Shown here: piece by piece, positions 19,356 through 27,215 of the stretch | Layout of the letters: every line of letters starts with the position of its first letter | How positions within the stretch are numbered: position 1 is the stretch's first letter | Source of the DNA: Lacihabitans sp. LS3-19 | GTDB taxonomy: Bacteria > Bacteroidota > Bacteroidia > Cytophagales > Spirosomataceae | Assembly: GCF_024343575.1 (NCBI RefSeq) | Contig: NZ_RJUA01000001.1 | Location: 310,001 to 374,000, forward strand | Length of the DNA: 64,000 nt | Direction of reading: 5' to 3' | Position numbers and translations under genes: made by a program | The notes under the pieces: generated by a model | The model's input: the letters and a program-made list of their open reading frames with translations, nothing else | Databases searched by the model: none | What the model was told of the DNA's origin: nothing

Positions 19356-19394
19356 TATTCTACAAATGTAGAATAAAAAAACAAAAAATCCAAA
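19356..19394 (-). promoter_or_regulatory. BlaI-type operator overlapping a -33/-7 promoter
   Basis: The 20-base sequence at 19356-19375 is a near-perfect palindrome with outer arms TATTCTACA/TGTAGAATA, and its core TACAAATGTA fits the TACA-NN-TGTA form bound by BlaI/MecI repressors. Read on the - strand it contains TACATTTG (19370-19363), a perfect match to the Bacteroidota -7 element TAnnTTTG, with TTTG (19394-19391) 20 bases upstream as the -33 element. A bound repressor would therefore sit on the -7 box. A second TTCTAC half-site lies at 19338-19343 next to the start codon. Confidence 0.75.
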
Positions 19395-19513
19395 TATTTT
19401 TTCTAAAAAAAACCTGTATTATTTCGAAAATATATAAAGAAGTACTTTAAATTTTACGGAGAGTTTGTTGATCGGAGGTAAGAAATAAATTCAAAGTTCT
19501 AAAGCGGAGTACT

Positions 19514-19552
19514 AAAAAATTGGTAGAATTTATTTTAAATCCTACCAATTTT
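19514..19552 (-). terminator. Hairpin terminator after the alpha/beta hydrolase gene
   Basis: A perfect 11-base stem (AAAATTGGTAG at 19516-19526, complement at 19542-19552) with a 15-base loop lies 13 bases beyond the hydrolase stop codon. On the - strand the stem is followed by T residues (the A run at 19514-19519 of the + strand), which suits intrinsic termination of the hydrolase transcript before the BlaI operon. Confidence 0.65.
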
Positions 19553-19565
19553 TATTAATAAAATT

Positions 19566-20507
19566 TTATTGTGCCACAAGAAACTTATTTACATCTAGCC
19601 AATGAATAAAGGCATCGAACCAACGGTTGCTCGTCCGGTTGGGATTTCCAAGACCAAATCCATGGCCACCATTTTGGTAAAGGTGAAATTCGACAGGTAT
19701 ACCAGCTTTATACCAAGAATCGATTACTCCAAATTGCCCTCTAAAAAGGAAATCGTCTGAGGCAATTACATTAAACATGGGTGGAGCATTTTTGGGCACT
19801 TCCATTGGTCCCATTCCTCCATATATCGGTCCAATAAAAGCCAGTTTCATTGTTTTAGAATGTAAAGTAGCATGCATGGTCAGGCCTGCACCAGCCGAAA
19901 AACCAATCATACCGATTCTTTTTGTATCCACGCCCCATTCAGTAGCTCTATTAATAATCAGTGCGTAGGCTGCCTCCGCATCTTGCAATTGATTGTCTAG
20001 GTTTCGTTGTGGAGCTGGTGGAGGCGTTACCGCTTTCGAGCCATCCGTTGGTGTGGGAGCTGGAGGGCGAGGGCGATTCATCCATGCAGTAAAATCTTCA
20101 AGTTTTTCTGGTGTAGGGTTAAGTCTATATTTTAATACAAAAGCGGTAATTCCTTGCTTAGCAAGTGCTTCGGCCACTTCCCAGCCTTCATTTCCTAAAG
20201 ATAACCAACTGAAACCTCCACCTGGTGCAACTATTACTGCTGTACCGTTAGCTTTACCTGCTTCAGGAAAAAAAGGTGTTAATGTGGCTTTGGTAATGTT
20301 GCGAGCCATCGGATCTCCCCATTGGCGAAACCAAGTTTCGGATGCAGGCTGATTTTCAACACCTCCTGTTCCAAGTTGAATTGCCTTGGGTTCTGAAGGT
20401 GTTTCAAGTGGATATATTGTGCCATCTTGAGCTATAACCTCGACCGAGATTAACAACATGCAAAGTATATACCATGCCTTTGCCGAATTTTTTAATTTTA
20501 GTAACAT
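19566..20507 (-). CDS. Exported alpha/beta hydrolase (acetyl-esterase/BD-FAE type)
   Basis: A 313-residue protein with a signal peptide (about 1-26, ending IAQ). The fold is visible from TAVIVAPGGGFSWLSLGNEG (oxyanion HGG-like loop, near 88-107) through IGMIGFSAGAGLTMHA (nucleophile serine in GFSAG, near 202-206) to the aspartate in VIASDDFLF and the histidine in YQNGGHGFG near the C-terminus. This resembles carbohydrate acetyl-esterases of Bacteroidota. A proline-rich insertion at about 143-170 (PRPPAPTPTDGSKAVTPPP) is unusual and probably a surface loop. It is divergent from the oxidoreductase gene at 20659, 151 bases away. The natural substrate is not known. Confidence 0.85.
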   Translation of the reverse strand: MLLKLKNSAKAWYILCMLLISVEVIAQDGTIYPLETPSEPKAIQLGTGGVENQPASETWFRQWGDPMARNITKATLTPFFPEAGKANGTAVIVAPGGGFSWLSLGNEGWEVAEALAKQGITAFVLKYRLNPTPEKLEDFTAWMNRPRPPAPTPTDGSKAVTPPPAPQRNLDNQLQDAEAAYALIINRATEWGVDTKRIGMIGFSAGAGLTMHATLHSKTMKLAFIGPIYGGMGPMEVPKNAPPMFNVIASDDFLFRGQFGVIDSWYKAGIPVEFHLYQNGGHGFGLGNPNRTSNRWFDAFIHWLDVNKFLVAQ

Positions 20508-20658
20508 ATGATATTATTTAAGGTTGAAGAATCAAATATAGTGTATTTTGGACACGTTATAAAATTTTGAATTTATTAATACCTTTCATTAGGATATTAT
20601 TACCTTTAATTTTCATTTTCAATTACTTAGATTCATTTTTAAAAAATTTGATTTTTTC

Positions 20659-21756
20659 ATGAAAAAAGCCATAAACCGTAGATCTTTCATAAAAGGAATA
20701 ACCGCCACATCGGCCATAATTCCAGCAATTGCTTTAGCAAATCCTGCTCAAAAATATGAGGGTAAAAAAATCAAAGTAGCCCTAGTGGGTCTTGGCCGAT
20801 ATGCAGAATACATGGTGGCACAGATGAAAGATTGTGAATATTGCGAAGTAAGTGCTTTGGTCAGCGGAACGCCATCAAAGCTGGAGTCTTGGGGGAAAGA
20901 ATACAAAGTGCCAGTAAAAAACAGATACAATTACCAAAATTTCGATGCCATCAAAGACAATCCTGATATTGATTTGGTATATATAATTTTGCCCAATGCG
21001 ATGCATAAGGAATATGCGATTCGTGCCGCCAGAGCCAAAAAACATGTATTGGTAGAAAAACCAATGGCGGTTTCGGCAGCGGATTGTTTAGAAATGATAA
21101 AGGTTTGTAAAGAAAACAATGTACAATTGGCCATGGGCTATCGTCTTCATTTTGAGCCATATAACATGGAGATGATGCGTTTAGGACAGAAGGAAGTATT
21201 CGGAAAAGTTAGAGTTGTTGAAGCTTCTCTAGGATATTTTGCTGGCGAAAAAGGCGAGTGGAGGTTAAACAAGAAACTAGCGGGTGGCGGTCCTTTGATG
21301 AACCTGGGCGTGTATTGTGTACAAGCTGGAAGATATATTACCGGCGAAGAGCCTATTGCAGTTACTGCTCAGTTTGGGCCAGTTTTACGAAAAGAATTGT
21401 TTACCGAAGTGGAAGAATCTATCACTTGGCAGATGGAGTTCCCCAGTGGTGCAGTTTGTACATCCACTTCAACGCTTGCGGCGGGTATAGATAGGCTTTA
21501 TGCAAGTGCCGAAAACGGACGTTTTGAACTGAGTCCCGCCATCAGTTATGGCCCTTTCAAAGGACGCACACATGAAAAAGAGATGGACTTTCCACAAATA
21601 AACCAGCAAGCAGCCCAAATGGATGCTATCAGTAAAATCATTTTGGAAAACAAACCAATGCCCGATCACATCTCAGGGCTTGAAGGTTGGAAAGACATGA
21701 AAGTATTGGATGCCATTTATAAAGCAGCCGAAACTGGGAAGAAGGTGAGGATTTAG
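20659..21756 (+). CDS. Gfo/Idh/MocA-family oxidoreductase with Tat signal
   Basis: A 365-residue NAD(P)-dependent sugar oxidoreductase. The N-terminus carries a twin-arginine signal, NRRSFIKG at about 6-13 followed by a hydrophobic stretch to ANPA, so it is exported folded with cofactor. The Rossmann domain begins KVALVGLGRYAEYM near 36-49, and the family motif VEKPMAV lies near 131-137. The C-terminal domain starts with the dimer-sheet region GKVRVVEASLGYF. Related periplasmic enzymes act on sugars or glycosides, often forming 3-keto sugars. It ends 79 bases before a convergent gene. Confidence 0.9.
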   Translation: MKKAINRRSFIKGITATSAIIPAIALANPAQKYEGKKIKVALVGLGRYAEYMVAQMKDCEYCEVSALVSGTPSKLESWGKEYKVPVKNRYNYQNFDAIKDNPDIDLVYIILPNAMHKEYAIRAARAKKHVLVEKPMAVSAADCLEMIKVCKENNVQLAMGYRLHFEPYNMEMMRLGQKEVFGKVRVVEASLGYFAGEKGEWRLNKKLAGGGPLMNLGVYCVQAGRYITGEEPIAVTAQFGPVLRKELFTEVEESITWQMEFPSGAVCTSTSTLAAGIDRLYASAENGRFELSPAISYGPFKGRTHEKEMDFPQINQQAAQMDAISKIILENKPMPDHISGLEGWKDMKVLDAIYKAAETGKKVRI

Positions 21757-21835
21757 AAATATTTATAGCGAACCATATTTCCCAAAAGCTTATACTATTC
21801 TTCGAAGTTTTATTCCTTCAGTTTTTCAAAAACCA

Positions 21836-22966
21836 TTACTTTTTATAAACCACAAATGTGAAAAATCTATCAGAAGCAACTCCCGAACTATTGGCGGTAT
21901 AGACCGTTAGTTTACCGCTAGTTGAGCCCGAAGAAATAAAACCAAATACATTTTCATTGTTTAAAGTCGCAATAGTGGTGTAATTAATCATGTCATACGT
22001 TTCACCAGTAATTGTTATTTCATAAAATCCATTACCTAATCTCACCACACTTACGTTATCCGTGCTTGAGGCCGCATTTTTTGTTCCATTTTCGCTTATA
22101 TTACCATAAGCTATAGGAACGACATTTGCAGTACTGGTTTGTGTTCGATTGACCTCTCCTGTTATGTTTGCGGTTCCAGCATTATTTACCCAAAAACGCC
22201 AGGCATTTCCAATCCATATTCCCGCCTCTGTATCATTTTTTAATCCAACAAATGAACCATCAGCATCAGAAAGGCCATTTGTAGAATTGCTGAACCATAC
22301 ACCCGCTGTATTTCCGTTATGCCGGATTCTTGCTCTACCGTTTACGTCGAGAATGTTATTTGGTGAAATTAAACCAATTCCAACATTGCCAGTACCCGTT
22401 CGCAAGGATGGACCCAAATCTGAAGAAAAGTACCCCCCAGTGCCAGAAATAGAAGTACCTGAGATTCCAATACCATTATTGGAATATCCTTGTGAACCAA
22501 TACCACCACCATCATGGCCTCCACTTATTCCATAGCCATTTCCATTTGTGCTAGAATTTGTGGCATAGATAGCTCCAGAGGCACTGCTCGGGCTGGTATT
22601 GGTTGCTCTAGCCCGAATTGCAAATCCGTCAATTCCAATAACGGTAGCATTGATAGCTACAGCTTCGCCAGTTAGATTTGTATTAGTGATTTTAAAAGAA
22701 CCACCATCATATCCCGTAAAATTGTTAGCAGTACCTTCATAAGGAAGATTAAAAGTGCCAATTACGCTCCAAGCGGAGCCATTGCAAGTATAAAATTTGT
22801 TATCAGTGCTTAGGTAAACCATTTTTGCTTTATCATTTACCCCACAAGAACCCAAGGATGAAACTGACGAAATGGCTACAAACCCACCGGAGCCAGGTTG
22901 AAGAGTAATAGATTGACCAAATGCTATGTTAAATAAAAAAAGAATAAGAAATGTTAGTTTTTTCAT
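21836..22966 (-). CDS. Secreted tail-fibre-like repeat protein
   Basis: The reading frame is open from a TTG at 22993, but the ATG at 22966 gives a clean signal peptide (KKLTFLILFLFNIAFGQ) and is preferred, giving 376 residues. After an N-terminal region come glycine-rich short repeats (GISGGHDGGGIGSQGYSNNG, then GIGISGTSISGTGG), then a module GNVGIGLISPNNILDVNGRA, RIRHNGNTAGVW and SFVGLKNDTEAG that recurs in the LytTR fusion protein at 23380-25206. Such proteins resemble phage tail-fibre or autotransporter-like beta structures and are usually surface exposed. No T9SS sorting domain was recognised; the C-terminus ends FFTFVVYKK. The function is unknown. Confidence 0.75.
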   Translation of the reverse strand: MKKLTFLILFLFNIAFGQSITLQPGSGGFVAISSVSSLGSCGVNDKAKMVYLSTDNKFYTCNGSAWSVIGTFNLPYEGTANNFTGYDGGSFKITNTNLTGEAVAINATVIGIDGFAIRARATNTSPSSASGAIYATNSSTNGNGYGISGGHDGGGIGSQGYSNNGIGISGTSISGTGGYFSSDLGPSLRTGTGNVGIGLISPNNILDVNGRARIRHNGNTAGVWFSNSTNGLSDADGSFVGLKNDTEAGIWIGNAWRFWVNNAGTANITGEVNRTQTSTANVVPIAYGNISENGTKNAASSTDNVSVVRLGNGFYEITITGETYDMINYTTIATLNNENVFGFISSGSTSGKLTVYTANSSGVASDRFFTFVVYKK

Positions 22967-23113
22967 GAGTTTTTTATTAAAATTTTTTATCAAAAGAAAT
23001 GATTTTTTAATTTTTAAAAATGCTTACTTTAAATCTAAAATTCTTAGCAAACTTTAAAAACTAAACTTTATTTTTTGGATTTACTAAAAGGGTAAAATGT
23101 TAGTTTTTAGTTA

Positions 23114-23135
23114 ATTTCAATAAAGTAATTGAAAT
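23114..23135. other. Hairpin in the gap downstream of the truncated tail-fibre gene
   Basis: A perfect 8-base stem (ATTTCAAT / ATTGAAAT) with a 6-base loop lies 13 bases after the truncated gene on the - strand. It has no clear T run on either side, so its role as a terminator is uncertain. Nothing else was recognised in 22967-23147. Confidence 0.35.
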
Positions 23136-23147
23136 CTCCATTTATTG

Positions 23148-23300
23148 TTAATTGCTTTCCACCAACCTAAGTTTAACTTTAGTTGATAGTTTAAACATTT
23201 TGATATGGGAATGATTGCTTGGCGAAATACTTACCGATTGCCCAAAAAGACTTACATTAAATAAAACCAGAGCCGTAATTAAGAGATTAAATTTATTCAT
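23148..23300 (-). pseudogene. Truncated tail-fibre-like gene: signal peptide and stub
   Basis: This 50-residue frame starts with a convincing signal peptide (MNKFNLLITALVLFNVSLFG) and continues QSVSISPS. The start compares with the signal peptide and QSITLQPG start of the secreted protein encoded next at 22966. After about residue 28 the similarity is lost and the frame ends at 23148. I read it as the 5' stub of a third member of this family, cut by deletion. It keeps a full promoter with the shared upstream element (23319-23370). It could instead be a functional small secreted peptide. Confidence 0.55.
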
Positions 23301-23318
23301 GACATTATTATTTTTTTA

Positions 23319-23370
23319 CAAAATTGGATCTTAAATCCACGTTCGTCAATCGGATAAATATATGGTTTTT
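23319..23370 (-). promoter_or_regulatory. Promoter with shared upstream element (copy 1)
   Basis: Reading the - strand, an AT-rich element (complement of 23350-23370) leads into TTG at 23349-23347, a 20-base spacer, and CAATTTTG at 23326-23319, a one-mismatch -7 box (TAnnTTTG). The start codon at 23300 lies 18 bases further on. The 25 bases 23346-23370 are identical to 25247-25271 and differ at two positions from 27187-27210. The element abuts the -33 box, the position expected for an activator site. Confidence 0.7.
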
Positions 23371-23379
23371 AAAGTCTAT

Positions 23380-25206
23380 TTATCGTGTAAGAATAATCCT
23401 TACTGGTGTATTGTTTGGAAAGGAATTACTAGTAGCAGTAGGATTATATAATTTGACCGAAACGGTGTTAGAAGATGAAACCCAAACCTGAGATATTAAC
23501 AGTGAACCAATGTCTCCTGTAAAATTCAAAACCACATTATCACCCGGAACAGCACCTGTAGCTGTTACAGAAAGTGTTGTAAAATTGTTTGCAGCATAGG
23601 TTATTGACATGGTAGTTTCTATTCTGATAAATTTCGAAATAGTTCCGCTGCCCAAGCCAAGAGTGCCGCCAACTTGTAAATTGTTAGCAACATTCAATGA
23701 GCCATTTACTTCTGTTAGGCCATTATTTCCTATTAAAAGCTTCCAATCGTTGTTAATTTTCACTCCAAATTTTTCACTGTTTTGCGTTGCGTTTTGTAAT
23801 CCTACAAAAGTTGAATTTGCCTCGTCTAGCACATTGTTACTATTTTCTATAAATATGCCTGCATTATTCCCATTGTGTCTTAATCGGAGTCTTCCATCCA
23901 CTTCAAGCTTTTCGGTTGGATGAAGTACACCTATACCTGTTTTTTCTTTTATATATGCCCCATAAAGATTACCAGACCCCTCAGTTTCTACAAAAAGCCC
24001 ATATTTTTGAGATACAGAAGTTCCGGCCACTTTAAAGTATCCACCATAATCAATCAATGCAGTCGAATTACTATTTGTATTACTTGCAAAAATTCCATAA
24101 GAATTTAAAGAAGAATTTCCAGTAACAATAAGATTCAATCCGACTCTTTTACTCACAGTTCCTTGGCCAAAAACAGAACCTGTAATTCCCAATGCTTCAG
24201 CCGATCCATTGACGTTTGAAAAGGTTATTGCGGAAAATTTCCCACCAAAGCCAAGATCAGAACTTATTGAATTCATAATTACTTCGCCATTAACACCACT
24301 TCCGACACCATTAGCTAAATAGTTTTCGCCCCAAACGCCATGAGATTGTTGATTGGCTACCCCACTGGTTTCACCTTTTACTCCAGCTCTGATATTCACG
24401 CCTCCACTTGTTCCGTTTGAAACTCCCTCGACACCATAAGATTTTATTGTATTTGGCGTGTTTGAGGTTACCGTTGAAACAAAATATCCTCCTACTCCCT
24501 TCTTGTTGACTGCAGTTGCGTCATTTAAAAAGCTATAGCCCTCCACCCCGTATGCATCACCTCCTTTCTGAGATGCCTCTCCAAAAACACCCACAGATTT
24601 ATTACTGACAAGACCTGTTGCAACTCCAAATACTCCGAAGTTTGATTGTGCCGTTCTTTGGCCAATTGCAGAACCAAATAATCCATAATTACTTAAATTG
24701 GAGTTCCCCGAAATTCCCAATGTACCTACTACGGCATCACTCTGGACAGCAATTCCCGTATTCGCACGGATGGCCGCTTTACCAATACCAAGATGAACAG
24801 TACTACCCAATCCTTTTACATCCAGAATGGCATCGGTTCCTTGAGGGTTGGCATCAACCACATTCTGGGCTATTACAATCGAAATTTGAATAAAAAACAT
24901 AAATACAAAGGCCATCAATGCTTTTTTTCGCCTTCGTGAAATCATAAATATCTGACCATCAACGGTAGAAAGTCGATTTTCAACAATAGTTTCAATTGCA
25001 TTTCTATTTATCAAAAGCGAGCGATTTATTCTGACAAATGATATTTCCAGTGCTTTTTGATAAACAAGTAGCGAGTAGGCCATTAAAATTTTTTGACCGT
25101 TTTTTAGAAAAAAGCAACTGTAATTTTTGTCGCTTTCAATATGACTTACTGCCTCATTGGCTTGGAGCAAGAGTTCGGAATGTTGCTTTCTTGGGAGATG
25201 TTTCAT
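23380..25206 (-). CDS. LytTR DNA-binding domain fused to a membrane helix and tail-fibre-like exterior
   Basis: 608 residues in one frame. Residues about 5-97 form a LytTR DNA-binding domain (SHIESDKNYSCFFLKNGQKI, then SFVRINRSLLINRNAI, ending MISRRRKK). Directly after comes a hydrophobic segment, about 98-117 (AFVFMFFIQISIVIAQ), that reads as a signal anchor. The remainder is extracytoplasmic-type sequence with YGVxG/FGVFG repeats (about 145-400) and the module GIGVLHPTEKLEVDGRLRLR shared with the protein at 21836. The predicted topology, DNA-binding domain inside and fibre outside, would make a membrane-tethered regulator. The join sits on a run of seven A residues (24922-24928 complement); with six, the LytTR frame would end in TGA overlapping an ATG (TGATG). 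So the fusion could be real, produced by slippage, or an indel. Confidence 0.72.
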   Translation of the reverse strand: MKHLPRKQHSELLLQANEAVSHIESDKNYSCFFLKNGQKILMAYSLLVYQKALEISFVRINRSLLINRNAIETIVENRLSTVDGQIFMISRRRKKALMAFVFMFFIQISIVIAQNVVDANPQGTDAILDVKGLGSTVHLGIGKAAIRANTGIAVQSDAVVGTLGISGNSNLSNYGLFGSAIGQRTAQSNFGVFGVATGLVSNKSVGVFGEASQKGGDAYGVEGYSFLNDATAVNKKGVGGYFVSTVTSNTPNTIKSYGVEGVSNGTSGGVNIRAGVKGETSGVANQQSHGVWGENYLANGVGSGVNGEVIMNSISSDLGFGGKFSAITFSNVNGSAEALGITGSVFGQGTVSKRVGLNLIVTGNSSLNSYGIFASNTNSNSTALIDYGGYFKVAGTSVSQKYGLFVETEGSGNLYGAYIKEKTGIGVLHPTEKLEVDGRLRLRHNGNNAGIFIENSNNVLDEANSTFVGLQNATQNSEKFGVKINNDWKLLIGNNGLTEVNGSLNVANNLQVGGTLGLGSGTISKFIRIETTMSITYAANNFTTLSVTATGAVPGDNVVLNFTGDIGSLLISQVWVSSSNTVSVKLYNPTATSNSFPNNTPVRIILTR

Positions 25207-25219
25207 GACTTTTTTTAGA

Positions 25220-25271
25220 CAAAATTCGGATAGAATTTAAAAAAAATCAATCGGATAAATATATGGTTTTT
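25220..25271 (-). promoter_or_regulatory. Promoter with shared upstream element (copy 2)
   Basis: On the - strand the element (complement of 25247-25271) ends in TTG at 25250-25248, followed by a 20-base spacer and GAATTTTG at 25227-25220, then the LytTR-fusion start codon 13 bases later. The element is identical to copy 1 over 25 bases. The spacer sequence differs from copy 1, so the identity is not simply a recent duplication of the whole region. Confidence 0.72.
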
Positions 25272-25394
25272 GCTTTCTCAATAATTAAATGGCGTTTCAT
25301 TGATCCAATGAAATCCGCGGTTCATGAGTCTTGACTTTTCAGGGTATTTTCGTAGGTATTTGACCTTACTAGAAAGGCTGTCATTTGCTAAAAT

Positions 25395-26486
25395 TTAGCT
25401 GTCACTCTTCAGTGTATATTTATAATTCCAGGTTTTATTGAGTTTGACTTTTTCGTTTATAAAAAGTGTTTTTTTAATCGTATCAACTTTTGCTTGGAGA
25501 TAAATTGTAGTTCCTTCCTTATCATATGCCCTCAAAAGATCATTGCTAGCAAAATTGATTTTGTTCCAATTTATGTCTTGAGAAATTGAATCACTTTGTA
25601 GTTCATAATAACCAAAAAGTTCGTGTTTTGGACCATTTAATTCCTTATGACCTTGAATTGTTGATACCACTCCACCTCCAATTAAGAATAATAAAAACGT
25701 ATATTTAAAACCGATTAAGAGTTTATTGAAAATCGGTTTTCGAAACCTGAATGCCTTTTGGATGTTAAGTTTTACAGGGGTGTCGGTTAGAAAAAAGCCA
25801 AATAAATCCTTAAGATTATAAGACAAAATATATAATGTCATTATAAAAAGAGTGGTAGAAAATATTTTGACTGGCACATCATAAAAATAGTTTATGGCCA
25901 TGACATTAACTGTGGCAAAAAGGGAAATAATAGCACCCAAAACTACCGTTCTACGCCAAAACATGAGACCGGCCAGCACCTCAACAATACCCATAAATAG
26001 GTTATATCCATACGAAAAACCCAAAAAAGTCCAGGCCAATCCCATTGGGCTAGATTCGCCGTAAGTTTGAGAAAGACGGTATGGACTAGGATATGGAAAT
26101 TGCATTTTCCAGATTTTAATCAAACCGTAGTCAATAAGCATTAGTGCCACAAAAAAGCGTAAAACTACTATTAACCAATAGTTTAGTCGCTCATAATTAG
26201 TCTTATTTCGTGCCATAATAAACCAAATGACAGCACCAAAGAAAGCTATTGAGAAAATAATTAAGTTCAAAACCCAGTCGTAGGTAGTATCTCCGCTTCC
26301 ATTACTAAACACAGTGATGGGATAGCTTACAATATTAAAAGTTTTGGAAACAGCCGGAACTAACCAATGCAAAAAATCAATGATAAGGGGAAACATCCCT
26401 ATGGTATCAACAAAAGCCGTTTGGGCAAATAGTAGAAAAATAAACAAAAAGAAAAACTTCGAAATTGGGGTATTGAAATGACTCAT
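25395..26486 (-). CDS. DoxX-like multi-helix inner-membrane protein
   Basis: A 363-residue protein with about eight hydrophobic segments. The central part carries DoxX-family features: LIDYGLIKIWKMQFP near 117-131, then LMFWRRTVVLGAIISLFATV near 173-192. The C-terminal ~70 residues after the last helix are hydrophilic and read LNKTWNYKYTLKSDS at the end, so there is an extra soluble tail. DoxX-type proteins are quinone-interacting or redox-related membrane proteins in some bacteria, but the role here is not known. It starts 14 bases after the response-regulator gene and is probably in its operon. The first hydrophobic segment (about 9-28) may be a membrane anchor. Confidence 0.7.
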   Translation of the reverse strand: MSHFNTPISKFFFLFIFLLFAQTAFVDTIGMFPLIIDFLHWLVPAVSKTFNIVSYPITVFSNGSGDTTYDWVLNLIIFSIAFFGAVIWFIMARNKTNYERLNYWLIVVLRFFVALMLIDYGLIKIWKMQFPYPSPYRLSQTYGESSPMGLAWTFLGFSYGYNLFMGIVEVLAGLMFWRRTVVLGAIISLFATVNVMAINYFYDVPVKIFSTTLFIMTLYILSYNLKDLFGFFLTDTPVKLNIQKAFRFRKPIFNKLLIGFKYTFLLFLIGGGVVSTIQGHKELNGPKHELFGYYELQSDSISQDINWNKINFASNDLLRAYDKEGTTIYLQAKVDTIKKTLFINEKVKLNKTWNYKYTLKSDS

Positions 26487-26499
26487 TTTTAAAATAATA

Positions 26500-27147
26500 T
26501 TATGAAATTAACCTTTCTTTAAGGGCCTTTACTACTGCTTCTGACTTGGAATTGACATGCAATTTTTTGTAAATATTATTGATGTGGCTTCGCACCGTAC
26601 CCATACTTATAAAGCAATTAGAAGCTATCATTTTGTAAGAGTCGCCATCTACAAGGCATTTTAAAATATCAAGTTCTCTATCTGAAAGATTGTTTTCTGT
26701 ATTTTTTACCACTTTGGGCTGAGTAAAAAACTCCAAAACTTTTCGTGCAATGGCTGGTGTCATGGGTGAACCGCCATTGTAAATTTCATGAATGGCCTCG
26801 ATGATTTCTATGATTTTTGATTTTTTGAGCAAATAACCCGAAGCCCCAGCTTGCAATGCACTAAATAGCTTGTCGCGGTCTTCAAAAACCGTCAAAATCA
26901 AAATGTTGACATTTTCATAATGCTCTTTTACCAATTTGGTGGCCTCGATGCCATTCATGTGTGGCATATCTACATCCATCAAAATCACATCTGGTAGAGC
27001 CACTTTACAATTTTGAAGAATTTCAATAGGCGACTCAAACCCACCAAGAAACTCAAACTCTTCAGAACTTTGCAGCAAATGAGCCAAACTGGTCCTCAGT
27101 GTTAGGTTGTCTTCATACAGTGCTACTTTGATCACGTGTTGGCTCAT
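26500..27147 (-). CDS. LuxR/NarL-family response regulator
   Basis: 215 residues: a receiver domain (about 1-120) with acidic residues E12/D13, phospho-acceptor D58 in VILMDVDMP, and the conserved lysine region LLKKS near 107-111; and a LuxR-type helix-turn-helix (about 148-210) with LSDRELDILKCLVDGDSYKM, IASNCFISMGTVRSHINNIY and KKLHVNSKSEAV. It is encoded 69 bases downstream of the TPR histidine kinase on the same strand, which makes that kinase the natural partner. A separate promoter in that gap (27160-27210) can drive this gene and the DoxX-like gene independently of the kinase. Confidence 0.93.
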   Translation of the reverse strand: MSQHVIKVALYEDNLTLRTSLAHLLQSSEEFEFLGGFESPIEILQNCKVALPDVILMDVDMPHMNGIEATKLVKEHYENVNILILTVFEDRDKLFSALQAGASGYLLKKSKIIEIIEAIHEIYNGGSPMTPAIARKVLEFFTQPKVVKNTENNLSDRELDILKCLVDGDSYKMIASNCFISMGTVRSHINNIYKKLHVNSKSEAVVKALKERLIS

Positions 27148-27159
27148 TTGTTATAAAGA

Positions 27160-27210
27160 CAAAGTGAATACTTTTTTTACAATAAAACAATCAGATAAAT
27201 ATATGGTTTT
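27160..27210 (-). promoter_or_regulatory. Promoter with shared upstream element (copy 3)
   Basis: On the - strand the element (complement of 27187-27210) leads into TTG at 27190-27188, a 20-base spacer and TCACTTTG at 27167-27160, a one-mismatch TAnnTTTG box. The response regulator start is 12 bases further on. Against copies 1 and 2 the element differs at 27187 and 27193 only. It begins just past the kinase stop codon, so the whole intergenic region is promoter. Confidence 0.68.
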
Positions 27211-27215
27211 ACAAT

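Noticed and set aside
19993-20352. 119-residue frame opposite the alpha/beta hydrolase
   Set aside because: It is antisense to a clear gene, and its composition mirrors the proline-rich loop and other parts of the hydrolase.
22149-22535. 128-residue frame opposite the tail-fibre-like gene
   Set aside because: It is antisense to repeat-rich coding sequence; the high proline content is the mirror of glycine codons.
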